From positions 62,001 through 126,000 of the forward strand of contig CAWHVV010000007.1 of assembly GCA_963832945.1 (NCBI GenBank): a stretch of DNA of 64,000 nt, in the 5' to 3' direction. Both the position numbers and the translations under genes were made by a program. The notes beneath the pieces were generated by a model that had not been told where the DNA came from, did not search any database, and saw nothing but the letters and a program-made list of their open reading frames with translations. Below are positions 45,956 through 54,943 of the stretch, piece by piece; position 1 is the stretch's first letter, and every line of letters starts with the position of its first letter. Source of the DNA: JAFEDN01 sp963832945 (GTDB lineage: Bacteria; Pseudomonadota; Gammaproteobacteria; Coxiellales; Coxiellaceae).

Positions 45956-46979
45956 CAATCAACATGGCGTCACCGTAGCTAAAAAAGCGGTATTTTTCCT
46001 GGATAGCAAGTTGATAAGCCTTCATGATAAATTCATAGCCTCCGAATGCCGTTACCAGCATCAGGAGAGTTGATTTGGGAGTGTGAAAGTTGGTGAGCAG
46101 TGCGTCAACACAGCGGAATTTAAATCCGGGACGGATGAACAAAGCCGTATGGCCGCTGTAGGGAGCTAAATCACCTTTTGCCGCCGCGGTTTCAAGGCAG
46201 CGCGTGACGGTGGTGCCTACTGCAAAAACTCGTCCTCCCTGCCGGCGGCATTCAGTGATGGCGGCACACGTGGCCGCGGAAAGTTGCATGTATTCACTGT
46301 GCATTTTATGCTGATCCAAATCCGCCACGCGAACCGGTTGAAAGGTACCCGCGCCGATGTGTAACGTCACATAAGCTATCTGGATTCCCCTGCTCCGTAA
46401 TTCGGATAATATTTTTTCATCAAAGTGTAAACCGGCGGTTGGCGCGGCCACGGCTCCGGCATTTTGGGCATATATGGTTTGATAGCGTTCCGTGTCCAGG
46501 GGTTCGCTCTCGCGTTTAAAATACTTCGGTAACGGGATTGAACCAAACTGTTCCAGCAGCGTTAATAAGGGCCTCCGGTCTTCAAATTTTAAATGAAAAA
46601 GAGCGTCATTACGGCTAACGACCGTGGCGGTTAATGACTCTGCGAACAGGATGGATTGCCCGATACCCGGCGGTTTACTAAAGCGAAGGTGCGCCAGCGC
46701 TTCATGGTCCGAGAGAATCCGTTCGATTAAACACTCTACCTTGCCGCCGCTGGTTTTATGGCCGAACAGCCTGGCGGGAATAACTTTAGTGTCGTTGAGG
46801 ATGAGCAGATCCCCTGCCCTCATCCACGATAAGATGTCTGGGAACTGCTGATGGTGAATCTTCCGGTGACATAAGTCCAAAGCGAGCAGCCGGCTGGAAG
46901 TTCGATCCGCGGTGGGATACTGGGCGATCAGGTGCTCGGGCAAATGAAAATCAAAATCACTGATATGGTTGTAAAGCAT
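45939..46979 (-). CDS. queA: S-adenosylmethionine:tRNA ribosyltransferase-isomerase
   Basis: 346 aa from ATG 46979 (MLYNHISDFDFHLPEHLIAQ); the open frame upstream is not native. Family marks: RDRTSSRLLAL-type region, PARLFGHKTSGGKVECL, the GAVAAPTAGLHFDE motif, TLHIGAGTFQPVR, and TNFHTPKSTLLMLVTAFGG. Builds epoxyqueuosine on tRNA from SAM. The final residues after YGDAMLIV (SHSR then stop) are encoded by the inserted palindromic element, so the native C-terminus has been replaced. The catalytic core is intact. Confidence 0.95.
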   Translation of the reverse strand: MLYNHISDFDFHLPEHLIAQYPTADRTSSRLLALDLCHRKIHHQQFPDILSWMRAGDLLILNDTKVIPARLFGHKTSGGKVECLIERILSDHEALAHLRFSKPPGIGQSILFAESLTATVVSRNDALFHLKFEDRRPLLTLLEQFGSIPLPKYFKRESEPLDTERYQTIYAQNAGAVAAPTAGLHFDEKILSELRSRGIQIAYVTLHIGAGTFQPVRVADLDQHKMHSEYMQLSAATCAAITECRRQGGRVFAVGTTVTRCLETAAAKGDLAPYSGHTALFIRPGFKFRCVDALLTNFHTPKSTLLMLVTAFGGYEFIMKAYQLAIQEKYRFFSYGDAMLIVSHSR

Positions 46980-47024
46980 TGTTAACGCCGGATATACTCT
47001 TTTACAAAATCTGGGAATAATAAC

Positions 47025-47873
47025 ATGCTGTTCAAAAAGAGCCAACTTGGCTGCCGGTTAATGCGTTCGGGTTGGAAATATTTTCAGCAACGGAAAAAAT
47101 TACTCGTTTTGCCGGGGGTGGGCCGCGGAATTTTTTTCCTGATCATCTCGGCTTTAGGATTATTGATATGGGCTATACGTACTGGAAAAATCGATTATAA
47201 TCATTGGTCTACCGGAAAAATAATCATAGTTTATGTCGTGATGTTTGTGGCGTTATGGTTGGCCAACATAGTCGCCATGTACTGGAACGCCGCCTTAACC
47301 GCCTGTTTACGGGCCGAGGAAGAACGGAACCCTTCTTTAAGTTTACGTCATGGTTTACGCACCGCGGGACAATGTTTCCCGGTAATTTTTAATTATATAG
47401 TCGTGCATTTTGCCTTTGGTATGGCCAATTTAATTTTCCGCAAGAAAATAAAAGAATCTCCCTGGATAAATCGATTATTATCCGGTTTAAACTGGGCCTA
47501 CGCGACATTTTTGTTTCCCACGGTATTAGTCAATGAGCCGAAAGGATTACAGGCTACGCTCCAGCGTTCCAGCACCTTGATGAGTGATTTTGCAGGAAAA
47601 AATGCCCGAATTAATTATAGTTTTTTTTGGGTGGGATTAGGCTGCCGGTTTTTGGCGTTTATTCCCTCAATCATTGCTTACCAGATCAATACACCCGCAT
47701 GGATAATCGCAGGAGTAACGCTCACTTACCTGTTGCTGTTGGCAACCGCTATAGTGTTTAACGCCTTGCACACGGTGATTTTTCAGGCTTTGTACGAATA
47801 CATCGCGCACCGTAAAACCATTCGCTACTTTAAAACTGATGATTTAGCCACAGCGATTACTCGTGGTTTTTAA
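47025..47873 (+). CDS. multi-spanning inner-membrane protein (DUF6159-like)
   Basis: 282 aa with about six transmembrane helices. The N-terminus (SGWKYFQQRKKLLVLPGVGR) and the pair of helices GIFFLIISALGLLIW and GKIIIVYVVMFVALWL resemble the DUF6159 membrane family, role unknown. A relic of a second copy's last 19 codons survives at 50978-51037. Divergent from queA. Confidence 0.75.
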   Translation: MLFKKSQLGCRLMRSGWKYFQQRKKLLVLPGVGRGIFFLIISALGLLIWAIRTGKIDYNHWSTGKIIIVYVVMFVALWLANIVAMYWNAALTACLRAEEERNPSLSLRHGLRTAGQCFPVIFNYIVVHFAFGMANLIFRKKIKESPWINRLLSGLNWAYATFLFPTVLVNEPKGLQATLQRSSTLMSDFAGKNARINYSFFWVGLGCRFLAFIPSIIAYQINTPAWIIAGVTLTYLLLLATAIVFNALHTVIFQALYEYIAHRKTIRYFKTDDLATAITRGF

Positions 47874-47879
47874 TGCAAA

Positions 47880-50867
47880 TCATATCAGATCAAAGTTTAT
47901 TGCTCCTAAAGCACTGGAACCCTGATTTGGACAGGTTCTTTCAGACCAGAAATTTCTGTGTCGAAGAGCCACAGGATCCCACAAGAGCGAAGACTGTGCG
48001 GAAAAACCGTAGATGTGATGATGCACATGAACCATCTGTAACGCTCTACTCCGCATCTCTTCTATACATACAGAGGAAGGATTCTGATAAGTTTCATACA
48101 ACAATTTTTTTATTGTAAAGTGAGCATTTGAAGTTTGCCGCTCGGCATAATTAATTGTTTCACGTTTTTCCTTCAAAACTTTACCGTGCTTTATTAGTTT
48201 TTGACAAAGACTGTTCTTCATTAACCTATCCATTTTAAGTGAAAGTAAATCGTTTGCCAAAAGCAGCACTTCTTTATGTAAATTATTTACCGTTTTTTCA
48301 TCTAAAGAACTGTCTATGACACTTTTACAATGAACCAGGGCGTTTCTGATGAGTCCTGCCTCATCCAACCGTTCAGATTGTTTTTCCATAAATTGCATGA
48401 TCTCCATCAGAATGGCGTCGGTCAGCATCGCTTTTAAAATAATATCGTTGGGCTGTTTCTGGTCCGTAGCGGCAAACCCAAGATGTCTTTCTATCGCTTT
48501 TAATTTTTCCCGGCAAAATTCATCCAGCATACCCGTGACTTCGATATACTGAAGTATTGTTGTTAATTCCGGCGCCGGTTTTTGGAAAAATTGTGGGTCA
48601 TAAGAATGATAATTATCCTGCACTTTTTCATACTTATTTTCTTTTTTATATTCTATAGCTCCCAGTTTGGTAGAAGAACGTAATTTATTCCGGCTTTCAG
48701 AAGAATTTGCAGCCATTCCCGCTGAGTACAGCGGCAATGGCTTCCTGTTTATATCCTGCGCATCGGCGAAGCCGATTGCTCGGAATGAAGGGGAAGAATC
48801 GCGATTCTCCCCCTTGCGAACCCCCATCGCGATAGGAGAGTTCCCTTCAGCGGGAACTCCTGAAGAATTTGTATCAGGGCTGGCAACTGACTTATCTTTC
48901 TGGGGTTTAGGTAAACGAACATGCCCGGCGACTAACCTGTCATTGAGCTCTTCCAGGCCTTTTTTGATAACAGTCATTGTTTTAATCAGGTGAAAGTGAT
49001 CTTTTTTTAAGCCACGTAATGACTCCATTTTTTTTGTTTGAGCAACTGCTTCTAAAAGTAGACTTTCCAATTCCTGCTGATGGCTAAATTTTATTTGTAA
49101 ATTCCGATAATCCGTTCGCCATTTAAAGATATTAGAAGAAGGTTCTTCTTTTTCTTCAAAATATTCACAATAAGGTTCCAGAGTTTTCAACAAGCCGGCG
49201 ATTTGATTCTGGATAGCATTTGATTTTGCGGTCTCGAAATAATGTACCAGCTGCTGGAAGTTTACTTCCGATTCGTCCGGTAAAATAACAGACGGAGCAG
49301 TAGTCTGGGCTGAAGCTCCTAACGGTAACCCCCCCGAGCCATATAATATGGGCGGTTGAGTAGCTTTCGCATTAATTTTTTTTCTAATTTCTTCTGTCAT
49401 CGATAATGTGATAGCTGTTTCATTCAATCTATTGGCCCGGTTAATATTAAGGAATCTATAGCACGGATTTGTCAAAAGAAAATCGACAATTCCGGTGTAA
49501 CCATGATTAGCCGCTATCATAAGAGGCGTTTTATCTTCTTTTTCATCCAAATGATTCAATACGATTCTAATCAGTCTGCCATCACGGGAAATTTTATTTG
49601 CCATATATTTAACAATTTTTTCGTGCCCGTTAACACAAGCCACATAGAAAGACTTAATGAGTGTATCTTCAAGAATAAACTTATATAATTTTTTCACTAG
49701 TTCCAATTTTCCGTTTTTACAGGCCCTTAAAAAAGCGACGGCATTTTTCTTTTCCAGATTTTTTAAGTGATCATTCACCGCAGATAATTTTTCATGATGG
49801 CTCATTAACCGGGAATACACAAAAGAGAGTTCGTCAAATTCGGATTTTTCCCGCATTGCATCAAAATAATCAGATATGGGTTGTGTCAATGCTTCTAATC
49901 CTGGCATTTTATTTTTTTTTGAAAATTTATCCTCTGCTGCGTTATCAATTTTTTCCTCAATCACAGATTTTTTGAACCTGCTCAGCGGATCAAGGGATAC
50001 GAATGGATCAAGGAATATCTGATGGGCTTCTTGCATCGAGTTAATCATTTCGTTTAACTCTTTTGTTAGATTTTTTGTGGAAAAATCTGGTTTTTTTAAA
50101 AAGTGTCTTATTTCATTTAAATGACGCCTATGATCCTTTATCATTTCCTGGTTTTTTAGGACAATATGTTCTTTCACCGTAGTCATTAAAAAATCCAAAA
50201 AATTCAACTTTTGAGCATATATGGTTCCCTGGTCACAGTGATGCTGCCTGGCTACTTCCATAAGGGCTATATCATTTAACTGACTACATCGTAACCACGA
50301 AATATAATGGTCTAAAAATATTTGAAAAACTGCTGTAATTTCCATCACTTGCTCATGGGTAAACGGAATTTCATATTTTTCATTGAATAAGGTAACGACG
50401 CTCTCCACATCAAGGTTTTCACTTTTTTTAATAAAATTTTTAACACTGCTCTGGAAATTCGGATCCACCAACGAAATAATGGGGAGTTCACGGGTGAAAA
50501 AAAATGTTTCCAACTCATCAATAAACATTGACACAGAAAGATTGAGAGCATTTGTTGATGTACAGAATAAGAGAGGATTTACAACCCTCATTTTACATAA
50601 GCTAATGGAATGAAAAAAATAATTAACAAAAACGGCCAGGAAATTCGGCATGACAGGAGCAGGGACAAAAGGGTTATCACCTTTCTTTCCATCGAACAAA
50701 GCGAGAAGATTATGGTAGATCTGATAATATCGACGTTTTAAATCGTTGATCATGATTTGCTGATGCATGGCAGGTCTTAACTTTGCTTCCAATTTTAAGT
50801 CATGCTTCGAATCAACCTTCTCAAGGTTGGAGTGATACCTAAATTCAAATTTTGTTATATTCTTCAT
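47880..50867 (-). CDS. large ankyrin-repeat protein with an in-frame translated palindromic element
   Basis: 995 aa, no signal peptide. The first ~400 residues are helical and unassigned. Residues ~405-540 carry ankyrin repeats (AVAFLRACKNGKLELVKKLY, SFYVACVNGHEKIVKYMANK, TPLMIAANHGYTGIVDFLL). The rest is helical. A family-1 palindromic element is inserted at about residues 667-720. With its duplication it adds 162 bp, exactly 54 codons, and has no stop in this frame, so the ORF survives as SGVPAEGNSPIAMGVRKGEN and onward to the repeated NSS. A host-directed effector is plausible from the ankyrins and the lineage, but no PmrA-type box was found upstream. Confidence 0.78.
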   Translation of the reverse strand: MKNITKFEFRYHSNLEKVDSKHDLKLEAKLRPAMHQQIMINDLKRRYYQIYHNLLALFDGKKGDNPFVPAPVMPNFLAVFVNYFFHSISLCKMRVVNPLLFCTSTNALNLSVSMFIDELETFFFTRELPIISLVDPNFQSSVKNFIKKSENLDVESVVTLFNEKYEIPFTHEQVMEITAVFQIFLDHYISWLRCSQLNDIALMEVARQHHCDQGTIYAQKLNFLDFLMTTVKEHIVLKNQEMIKDHRRHLNEIRHFLKKPDFSTKNLTKELNEMINSMQEAHQIFLDPFVSLDPLSRFKKSVIEEKIDNAAEDKFSKKNKMPGLEALTQPISDYFDAMREKSEFDELSFVYSRLMSHHEKLSAVNDHLKNLEKKNAVAFLRACKNGKLELVKKLYKFILEDTLIKSFYVACVNGHEKIVKYMANKISRDGRLIRIVLNHLDEKEDKTPLMIAANHGYTGIVDFLLTNPCYRFLNINRANRLNETAITLSMTEEIRKKINAKATQPPILYGSGGLPLGASAQTTAPSVILPDESEVNFQQLVHYFETAKSNAIQNQIAGLLKTLEPYCEYFEEKEEPSSNIFKWRTDYRNLQIKFSHQQELESLLLEAVAQTKKMESLRGLKKDHFHLIKTMTVIKKGLEELNDRLVAGHVRLPKPQKDKSVASPDTNSSGVPAEGNSPIAMGVRKGENRDSSPSFRAIGFADAQDINRKPLPLYSAGMAANSSESRNKLRSSTKLGAIEYKKENKYEKVQDNYHSYDPQFFQKPAPELTTILQYIEVTGMLDEFCREKLKAIERHLGFAATDQKQPNDIILKAMLTDAILMEIMQFMEKQSERLDEAGLIRNALVHCKSVIDSSLDEKTVNNLHKEVLLLANDLLSLKMDRLMKNSLCQKLIKHGKVLKEKRETINYAERQTSNAHFTIKKLLYETYQNPSSVCIEEMRSRALQMVHVHHHIYGFSAQSSLLWDPVALRHRNFWSERTCPNQGSSALGAINFDLI
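48710..48861 (+). mobile_element. palindromic insertion element family 1, copy 9 (in-frame within a CDS)
   Basis: 152 bp, short subfamily, central tip aatcgcgatt, flanked by gaagaatttg at 48700-48709 and 48862-48871. Insertion length is a multiple of three and the reading frame passes through it on the minus strand. Confidence 0.93.
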
Positions 50868-50977
50868 TGCTCTATTTACCTTTAATTAATTTCAGTTTTT
50901 TTAATGTAACATAATAATTATGTGTTTACTGCCCGTGTCAAGGTTGATGCCCACATGGTGATCAATACATTACGTAC

Positions 50978-51037
50978 GATAAAACCATTTGCTACTTCAA
51001 AACAAACGACCTGGCTACGGCAGTTTCTCTAGCGTGA
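50978..51037 (+). pseudogene. C-terminal relic of a DUF6159-like gene
   Basis: Reads DKTICYFKTNDLATAVSLA then stop. This aligns with the last residues of the membrane protein at 47025-47873 (RKTIRYFKTDDLATAITRGF). Nothing of the remaining gene is visible. It marks a former second copy lost from the 380-bp gap 50868-51247, which also holds palindromic element copy 10. Confidence 0.7.
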
Positions 51038-51059
51038 GTTTATCACGAAAGTGATTAAC

Positions 51060-51220
51060 TTTTCATAAAGAAAAATAATTTTCGTAGAAAATTCTCTGCG
51101 CGATGGGGGTTCGCAAGGGGGAGCTAAGCTCCGCGCTTCCCCTTCATTCCGAGCATCGGCTCTGCCGAGCGCAGGATATAAATAGGAAGCAATTGCCGCT
51201 GTACCCAGCGGGAATTGCTG
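51060..51220 (-). mobile_element. palindromic insertion element family 1, copy 10
   Basis: About 160 bp of the long type, central tip ctaagctccgcg, right end cccagcgggaattgctg. The left end (aaagaaaaataattttcg) lacks the terminal repeat and I found no target duplication, so it may be truncated on that side. Confidence 0.8.
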
Positions 51221-51247
51221 GGCAGGCTATATCGGATTTGACACTGC

Positions 51248-51583
51248 TCATGCAAAAGCTACTTTTAGTCGACCATGTGTCGTGAGCCGGCCCGGTTTTG
51301 TTTTTACTATGATTTCAACATCTTGATCTAGTAAATTTAAATAATGAATTAATCTTTCTATAGAAAAACCCCTCAGTCTTCCATTCATCAACGCAGAGAT
51401 TTTTGGTTGATTAATACCAAGAATTTCAGCAGCTTTAATTTGTTTTAATTTTCTTTTTTCAATAATATTTTCAATACGCATAGCTAATTTTGCTTTCGCT
51501 AACCGTTCTTCTGCATCTGGAAAGCCTAAATCTTCATAGATATTGCCTGTACCTTCTACGTACTCTAGTTTACCTGTACTCAT
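51248..51583 (-). CDS. HigA/XRE-type antitoxin
   Basis: 111 aa from ATG 51583 after AAGAGGTG (an in-frame GTG at 51592 overlaps that site). The helix-turn-helix is QIKAAEILGINQPKISALMN, followed by FSIERLIHYLNLLDQDVEII, the layout of antitoxins that partner Gp49/HigB toxins. It lies 13 nt downstream of the toxin gene, toxin first as is usual for this type. The antitoxin is intact although the toxin is not. Confidence 0.88.
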   Translation of the reverse strand: MSTGKLEYVEGTGNIYEDLGFPDAEERLAKAKLAMRIENIIEKRKLKQIKAAEILGINQPKISALMNGRLRGFSIERLIHYLNLLDQDVEIIVKTKPGRLTTHGRLKVAFA

Positions 51584-51596
51584 GATAATCACCTCT

Positions 51597-52156
51597 TTAA
51601 CTTTTATTTATCAATTCAGCTTCACGAAGACGTTGTTTAATCAAATCTATTTCTTGCTTCGGAGTTTTGATACCATGCTTCGATTTTTTTTGAAAACAAT
51701 GCAAGATATACACTAAATCACCAGCAATTCCCGCTGAGTACAGCGAAAATTGCTTCCTGTTTTTATCCTGCGCTCGGCGAAGCCGATGCTCGGAATGAAG
51801 GGGGAGAATCGCGATTCTCCCCCTTGCGATCCCCCATCGCGGGGATAATTTTCTACGAAAATTATTTTTTTATAAGGGTGATTTAATTTGTTAAATCAAA
51901 TAGTTAAAATTCACCGGGAATTGCTGCTAAATCACCAATTTTAACCGTATATACCGCACGATAAGTATTAGTATCATAATCACACACAATCCTCCATAAC
52001 TGCCGGACTGAATCCTTTCAACAGCTTAGCGCTTTTTGGCGTAAGTCCTTCTTGCACTTTTTGAAGCGCATACCCTATCTCATCCTGAATTTCTTCAGGT
52101 AATTCTTTTAATCTCTTTAAAGAATCCCCAATCCAAATTGCTTTTCTTGACCTCAT
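51597..52156 (-). pseudogene. HigB/Gp49-type toxin, inactivated by a frameshift and a palindromic element
   Basis: Starts at ATG 52156 (MRSRKAIWIGDSLKRLKELP). The sequence GYALQKVQEGLTPKSAKLLK is followed by FSPAVMEIVCDYDTNTYRAV once a one-base insertion near 51992 is ignored, and a family-1 element (51723-51926) then splits the gene after VKIGDL. The final part (YILHCFQKKSKHGIKTPKQE, then ELINKS and stop) continues on the far side. As read, translation stops after VMEDCV. RelE-like toxins of this family cut mRNA on the ribosome. Confidence 0.85.
51723..51926 (+). mobile_element. palindromic insertion element family 1, copy 11 (full length)
   Basis: 204 bp with terminal inverted repeats agcaattcccg and cgggaattgct, flanked by ctaaatcacc at 51713-51722 and 51927-51936 (target-site duplication). 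Central tip aatcgcgatt. Interrupts the toxin gene. Confidence 0.93.
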
Positions 52157-52238
52157 AATTAATTTTATCCTATTTTTGGGATATTTGCAAACTGGTACTG
52201 TCCACTTCGGAACGCATTGGAAGGTCAAATAGGGCACT

Positions 52239-52292
52239 GCACTTCAGGACTATTTTGGAACGCATTGGAAGGTAAAAAAACGGAGGCAGGGA
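52239..52292. other. left attachment-site repeat of the tRNA-Ser island
   Basis: About 53 bp (cttcaggactattttggaac onward, through ggaggcaggga) match 57187-57242, which runs into the 3' end of tRNA-Ser, with a few mismatches and a 2-bp gap. A partial third copy (ggaacgcattggaaggt) lies at about 52209-52226. These are the expected attL/attR repeats of an element that integrated at the tRNA-Ser 3' end. The rest of the 298-bp gap 52157-52454 holds no gene. Confidence 0.75.
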
Positions 52293-52454
52293 ATTAAATT
52301 TATGGTCTTAGTAATTGATTTATAATGAAATTAATTTTTAAAATTACTAAAAGATACCCCAAAAAGTACCCCACTAACTTTGGTACTTGAAAATCATTCG
52401 AACCGCCTCCCATTCCATAAACTACTATAAATAATCGCCGCCGGCATTGCAATT

Positions 52455-54929
52455 TTATGTGCTAGTCGAAGTTGGGCTGTAGGATGATGAAGTGCTGACG
52501 CTGGTGGTCATGCTACTTGAGGATGAAGACGATGAACTGGAAACCGCTGATGCGGTAGTCGAAAATAGGCCGCTTTTTCGTAGAGCAGCAGCGCTTTGTC
52601 GACTGCTGAAAACTTGACATAACGCAGCAACCTCTTGAGCTGAGCCTTCGCCTTCAAAACGCAGATTGGTTGTTTTGATGGTCAATTGAGTACCCTTTTC
52701 ATCGCTTACGCCAATTGCGTGCAATGAATTGGATCGTCCTTTTTCTTTGCATTCCGCTTTTTCTTTTTCATCATGGTTGTATTGTATTCCCACCGCTTGT
52801 AACGCCTTACTGAGACTGGCTAGATTTTGCCTTGCAAGTTTTTCGGTAGAAACCAGAATAGTTTTTTCATCGGCGCGGACTTGAGCTTTGGCTGTTATCA
52901 ATTCCATTCGGAAATTCAAATCTATAATGGTAAAGCTTTTCAAGGGTAACAACTGACGATATTTTGTAATTGAATAATCACTATTACCACTGTATAATAT
53001 TTTCCCGTTATTTAAGATTGTATAATATCCGTCATATCTGTTCGTCATATTGCCAATATCTTCCCAAACTGTATTGTCGCCTCTAATTCGCCCATCAAAT
53101 AACACTGACCAGTTGCTAAAAGTATTCATAACTAACAGGGTTTCACAGGTCAGTTGCGTCATATTCCAAATTTTAATCGTATAATCATCTGCACTACTAA
53201 TTAAACGGTTACCAGGTAATGCTAACAGCCCTCTTACCGGGCCTTCATGTCCTTTCAAAGCGATACTTTCTTTTCCATTGACACTAGAATACGAATTATA
53301 AACTTTAATACTATGATCGACATAGCCAATTACTGTATAATTTGACAGGATACCAACCTCAGGGAAAATAATAGCGGTAATTTCTAAAGGTGTGGTATAG
53401 TTTTCAAACTTGCAATTTTCATCATTATCGACATCTGTTCTGAAAATATAACGGGAAAAAACCGCATATAGATCATACTGATGATTAAATGAAAGAGAAA
53501 AAAATGAAGAAACTTGATTTAATGTTACGAGATTAACTATGCGTTTTTTGGGTTCAATGTCCCATATACTAACAGCATTAATTCCAGCATTATTACGGCT
53601 CGCAAAAGCAATGCGGTTTTTTATTCTGGGATATAAAGAAATGGGTGGCGCTGAAAATTCAGAACATTTGTCTTCTAACACCATCAGGCAAGACTGAGTC
53701 TCGACATCCCAAATCCTGGCGGCGCCTTCCGCGGCAGAAAGACTCACTAACACATATTTATCATCATCAACCTGTAGATAAGCCATGGCTTTAATAGCGC
53801 CTTTATGTCCTACCAACTTGAATTCTTTTTCTTCTTTCACTTCTTTTTGCTCTCGATTTAAGTACCCGCTAATTTGCGATGCTAATGGATAGGAGGGTAA
53901 GTCATCAATTAATGTCCGCCGAAATTCTTGAGGCGTCATACGCAATTTTTCCGGATAGCGAAAATATCCTGGGACTTTAGGGTCTTCGCGGAGAAATCCG
54001 CTGGGAGTAGGATGAGCAGGCAGTGACGCTGACATTTGCTCGATTAATTGTTGCTGGCCCTGGATGATTTTCCCCTGGTTTTCGACTGTTTTTTTGAGTT
54101 CCTGTAATTGCTCGGTGATTTCTTCCATCTGCAATAATAATTGCGCCGGGACTTTTTCGCCGGGCTGTTCACCCGTTAACGTCGATTGTTTTAATTGATC
54201 GCGGCGGGTTTTTTTGCTGATTTTTTCTGCGTCTGCGCCCATGATTTGAGTCAGATAAACTGATAATTCAGACTGTGGGTCTTTTTCCAGTGCGTATTGC
54301 AGTGGGGTTTTGCCGGATTTGTCTTCCTGTAACAAGAGCAGCAATCCTAAACCTTCGGCGCGCGCTTCCGCCAGGCGCAGCAATTCCTCGACAGCGACTT
54401 TTACGCCGGTCTGACAAGCCAAGTGCAGTATTTTTTTGCCCTCGTAGCTTTCGCCCTCGAAGTCAAACGTCCAACTGAGTAGCCGCTTATCTTGTTCAGC
54501 CAACAATTGAATGGTTTTAATATCTCCCTGCTGACAAGCCGTTTCCAGGCGTGTGACCAGCGAACGCGGTAAATAAAGTTGATCGGAGTCGCGAAACATT
54601 GGATTCTGGTCGAGAAAGGCTTTGACGTCACGCAAGGTACGGCTGTCTTTGGTTAATTTCTTGCTGGCCAGAGTTTGTTGATTTACGGGATCCGTGCCTT
54701 TGGTTTCCAGCCAGGCGGCGATTTTTTCACGTTCATAGATTTCGCTGGATTGATCTTCGGCCACATCGGTGGAAACCGGGTCGGCGAAGATCAGTTTGCT
54801 CAACGGGCAGCGCAAACTCTCCGGCGCTTTTTTGGCGTCGACCTCAATGGGTTTTAAGAATTTTTCCGCTGCTGCGCGTTTTTCGTTATCCGTGGTGACG
54901 TCTACCAATGGTTTAATATCTTTAGACAT
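52455..54929 (-). CDS. U-box / ankyrin / WD40 protein, candidate host-directed E3 ubiquitin ligase
   Basis: 824 aa from ATG 54929, which has AAGGAG upstream (the frame is open further but without a site). Residues ~37-108 form a U-box: APESLRCPLSKLIFADPVST, IYEREKIAAWLETKGTDPVN, and a terminal helix RTLRDVKAFLDQNP. This is a eukaryotic-type E2-binding fold. Ankyrin-like repeats follow (~125-255; ILHLACQTGVKVAVEELLRL, GKTPLQYALEKDPQ), then a coiled coil (~290-320), then WD40 repeats (~375-700; LVGHKGAIKAMAYLQ, GHEGPVRGLLALPGNRLISS). The tail is Ser/Thr-rich. It lies on the degraded island at tRNA-Ser, so was probably acquired by transfer. The ligase role is inferred from the U-box. Confidence 0.85.
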   Translation of the reverse strand: MSKDIKPLVDVTTDNEKRAAAEKFLKPIEVDAKKAPESLRCPLSKLIFADPVSTDVAEDQSSEIYEREKIAAWLETKGTDPVNQQTLASKKLTKDSRTLRDVKAFLDQNPMFRDSDQLYLPRSLVTRLETACQQGDIKTIQLLAEQDKRLLSWTFDFEGESYEGKKILHLACQTGVKVAVEELLRLAEARAEGLGLLLLLQEDKSGKTPLQYALEKDPQSELSVYLTQIMGADAEKISKKTRRDQLKQSTLTGEQPGEKVPAQLLLQMEEITEQLQELKKTVENQGKIIQGQQQLIEQMSASLPAHPTPSGFLREDPKVPGYFRYPEKLRMTPQEFRRTLIDDLPSYPLASQISGYLNREQKEVKEEKEFKLVGHKGAIKAMAYLQVDDDKYVLVSLSAAEGAARIWDVETQSCLMVLEDKCSEFSAPPISLYPRIKNRIAFASRNNAGINAVSIWDIEPKKRIVNLVTLNQVSSFFSLSFNHQYDLYAVFSRYIFRTDVDNDENCKFENYTTPLEITAIIFPEVGILSNYTVIGYVDHSIKVYNSYSSVNGKESIALKGHEGPVRGLLALPGNRLISSADDYTIKIWNMTQLTCETLLVMNTFSNWSVLFDGRIRGDNTVWEDIGNMTNRYDGYYTILNNGKILYSGNSDYSITKYRQLLPLKSFTIIDLNFRMELITAKAQVRADEKTILVSTEKLARQNLASLSKALQAVGIQYNHDEKEKAECKEKGRSNSLHAIGVSDEKGTQLTIKTTNLRFEGEGSAQEVAALCQVFSSRQSAAALRKSGLFSTTASAVSSSSSSSSSSMTTSVSTSSSYSPTSTST

Positions 54930-54943
54930 GATTAATCTCCTTT

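Noticed and set aside
45538..46073. Long open frames on both strands between icd and queA
   Set aside because: Both are translations of the repeated family-1 elements (RAQDINRK-type peptides), not genes.
50868..50960. PmrA-type box upstream of the 995-aa ankyrin gene
   Set aside because: TTAA motifs occur but no pair has the 11-nt spacing with a correctly placed -10.
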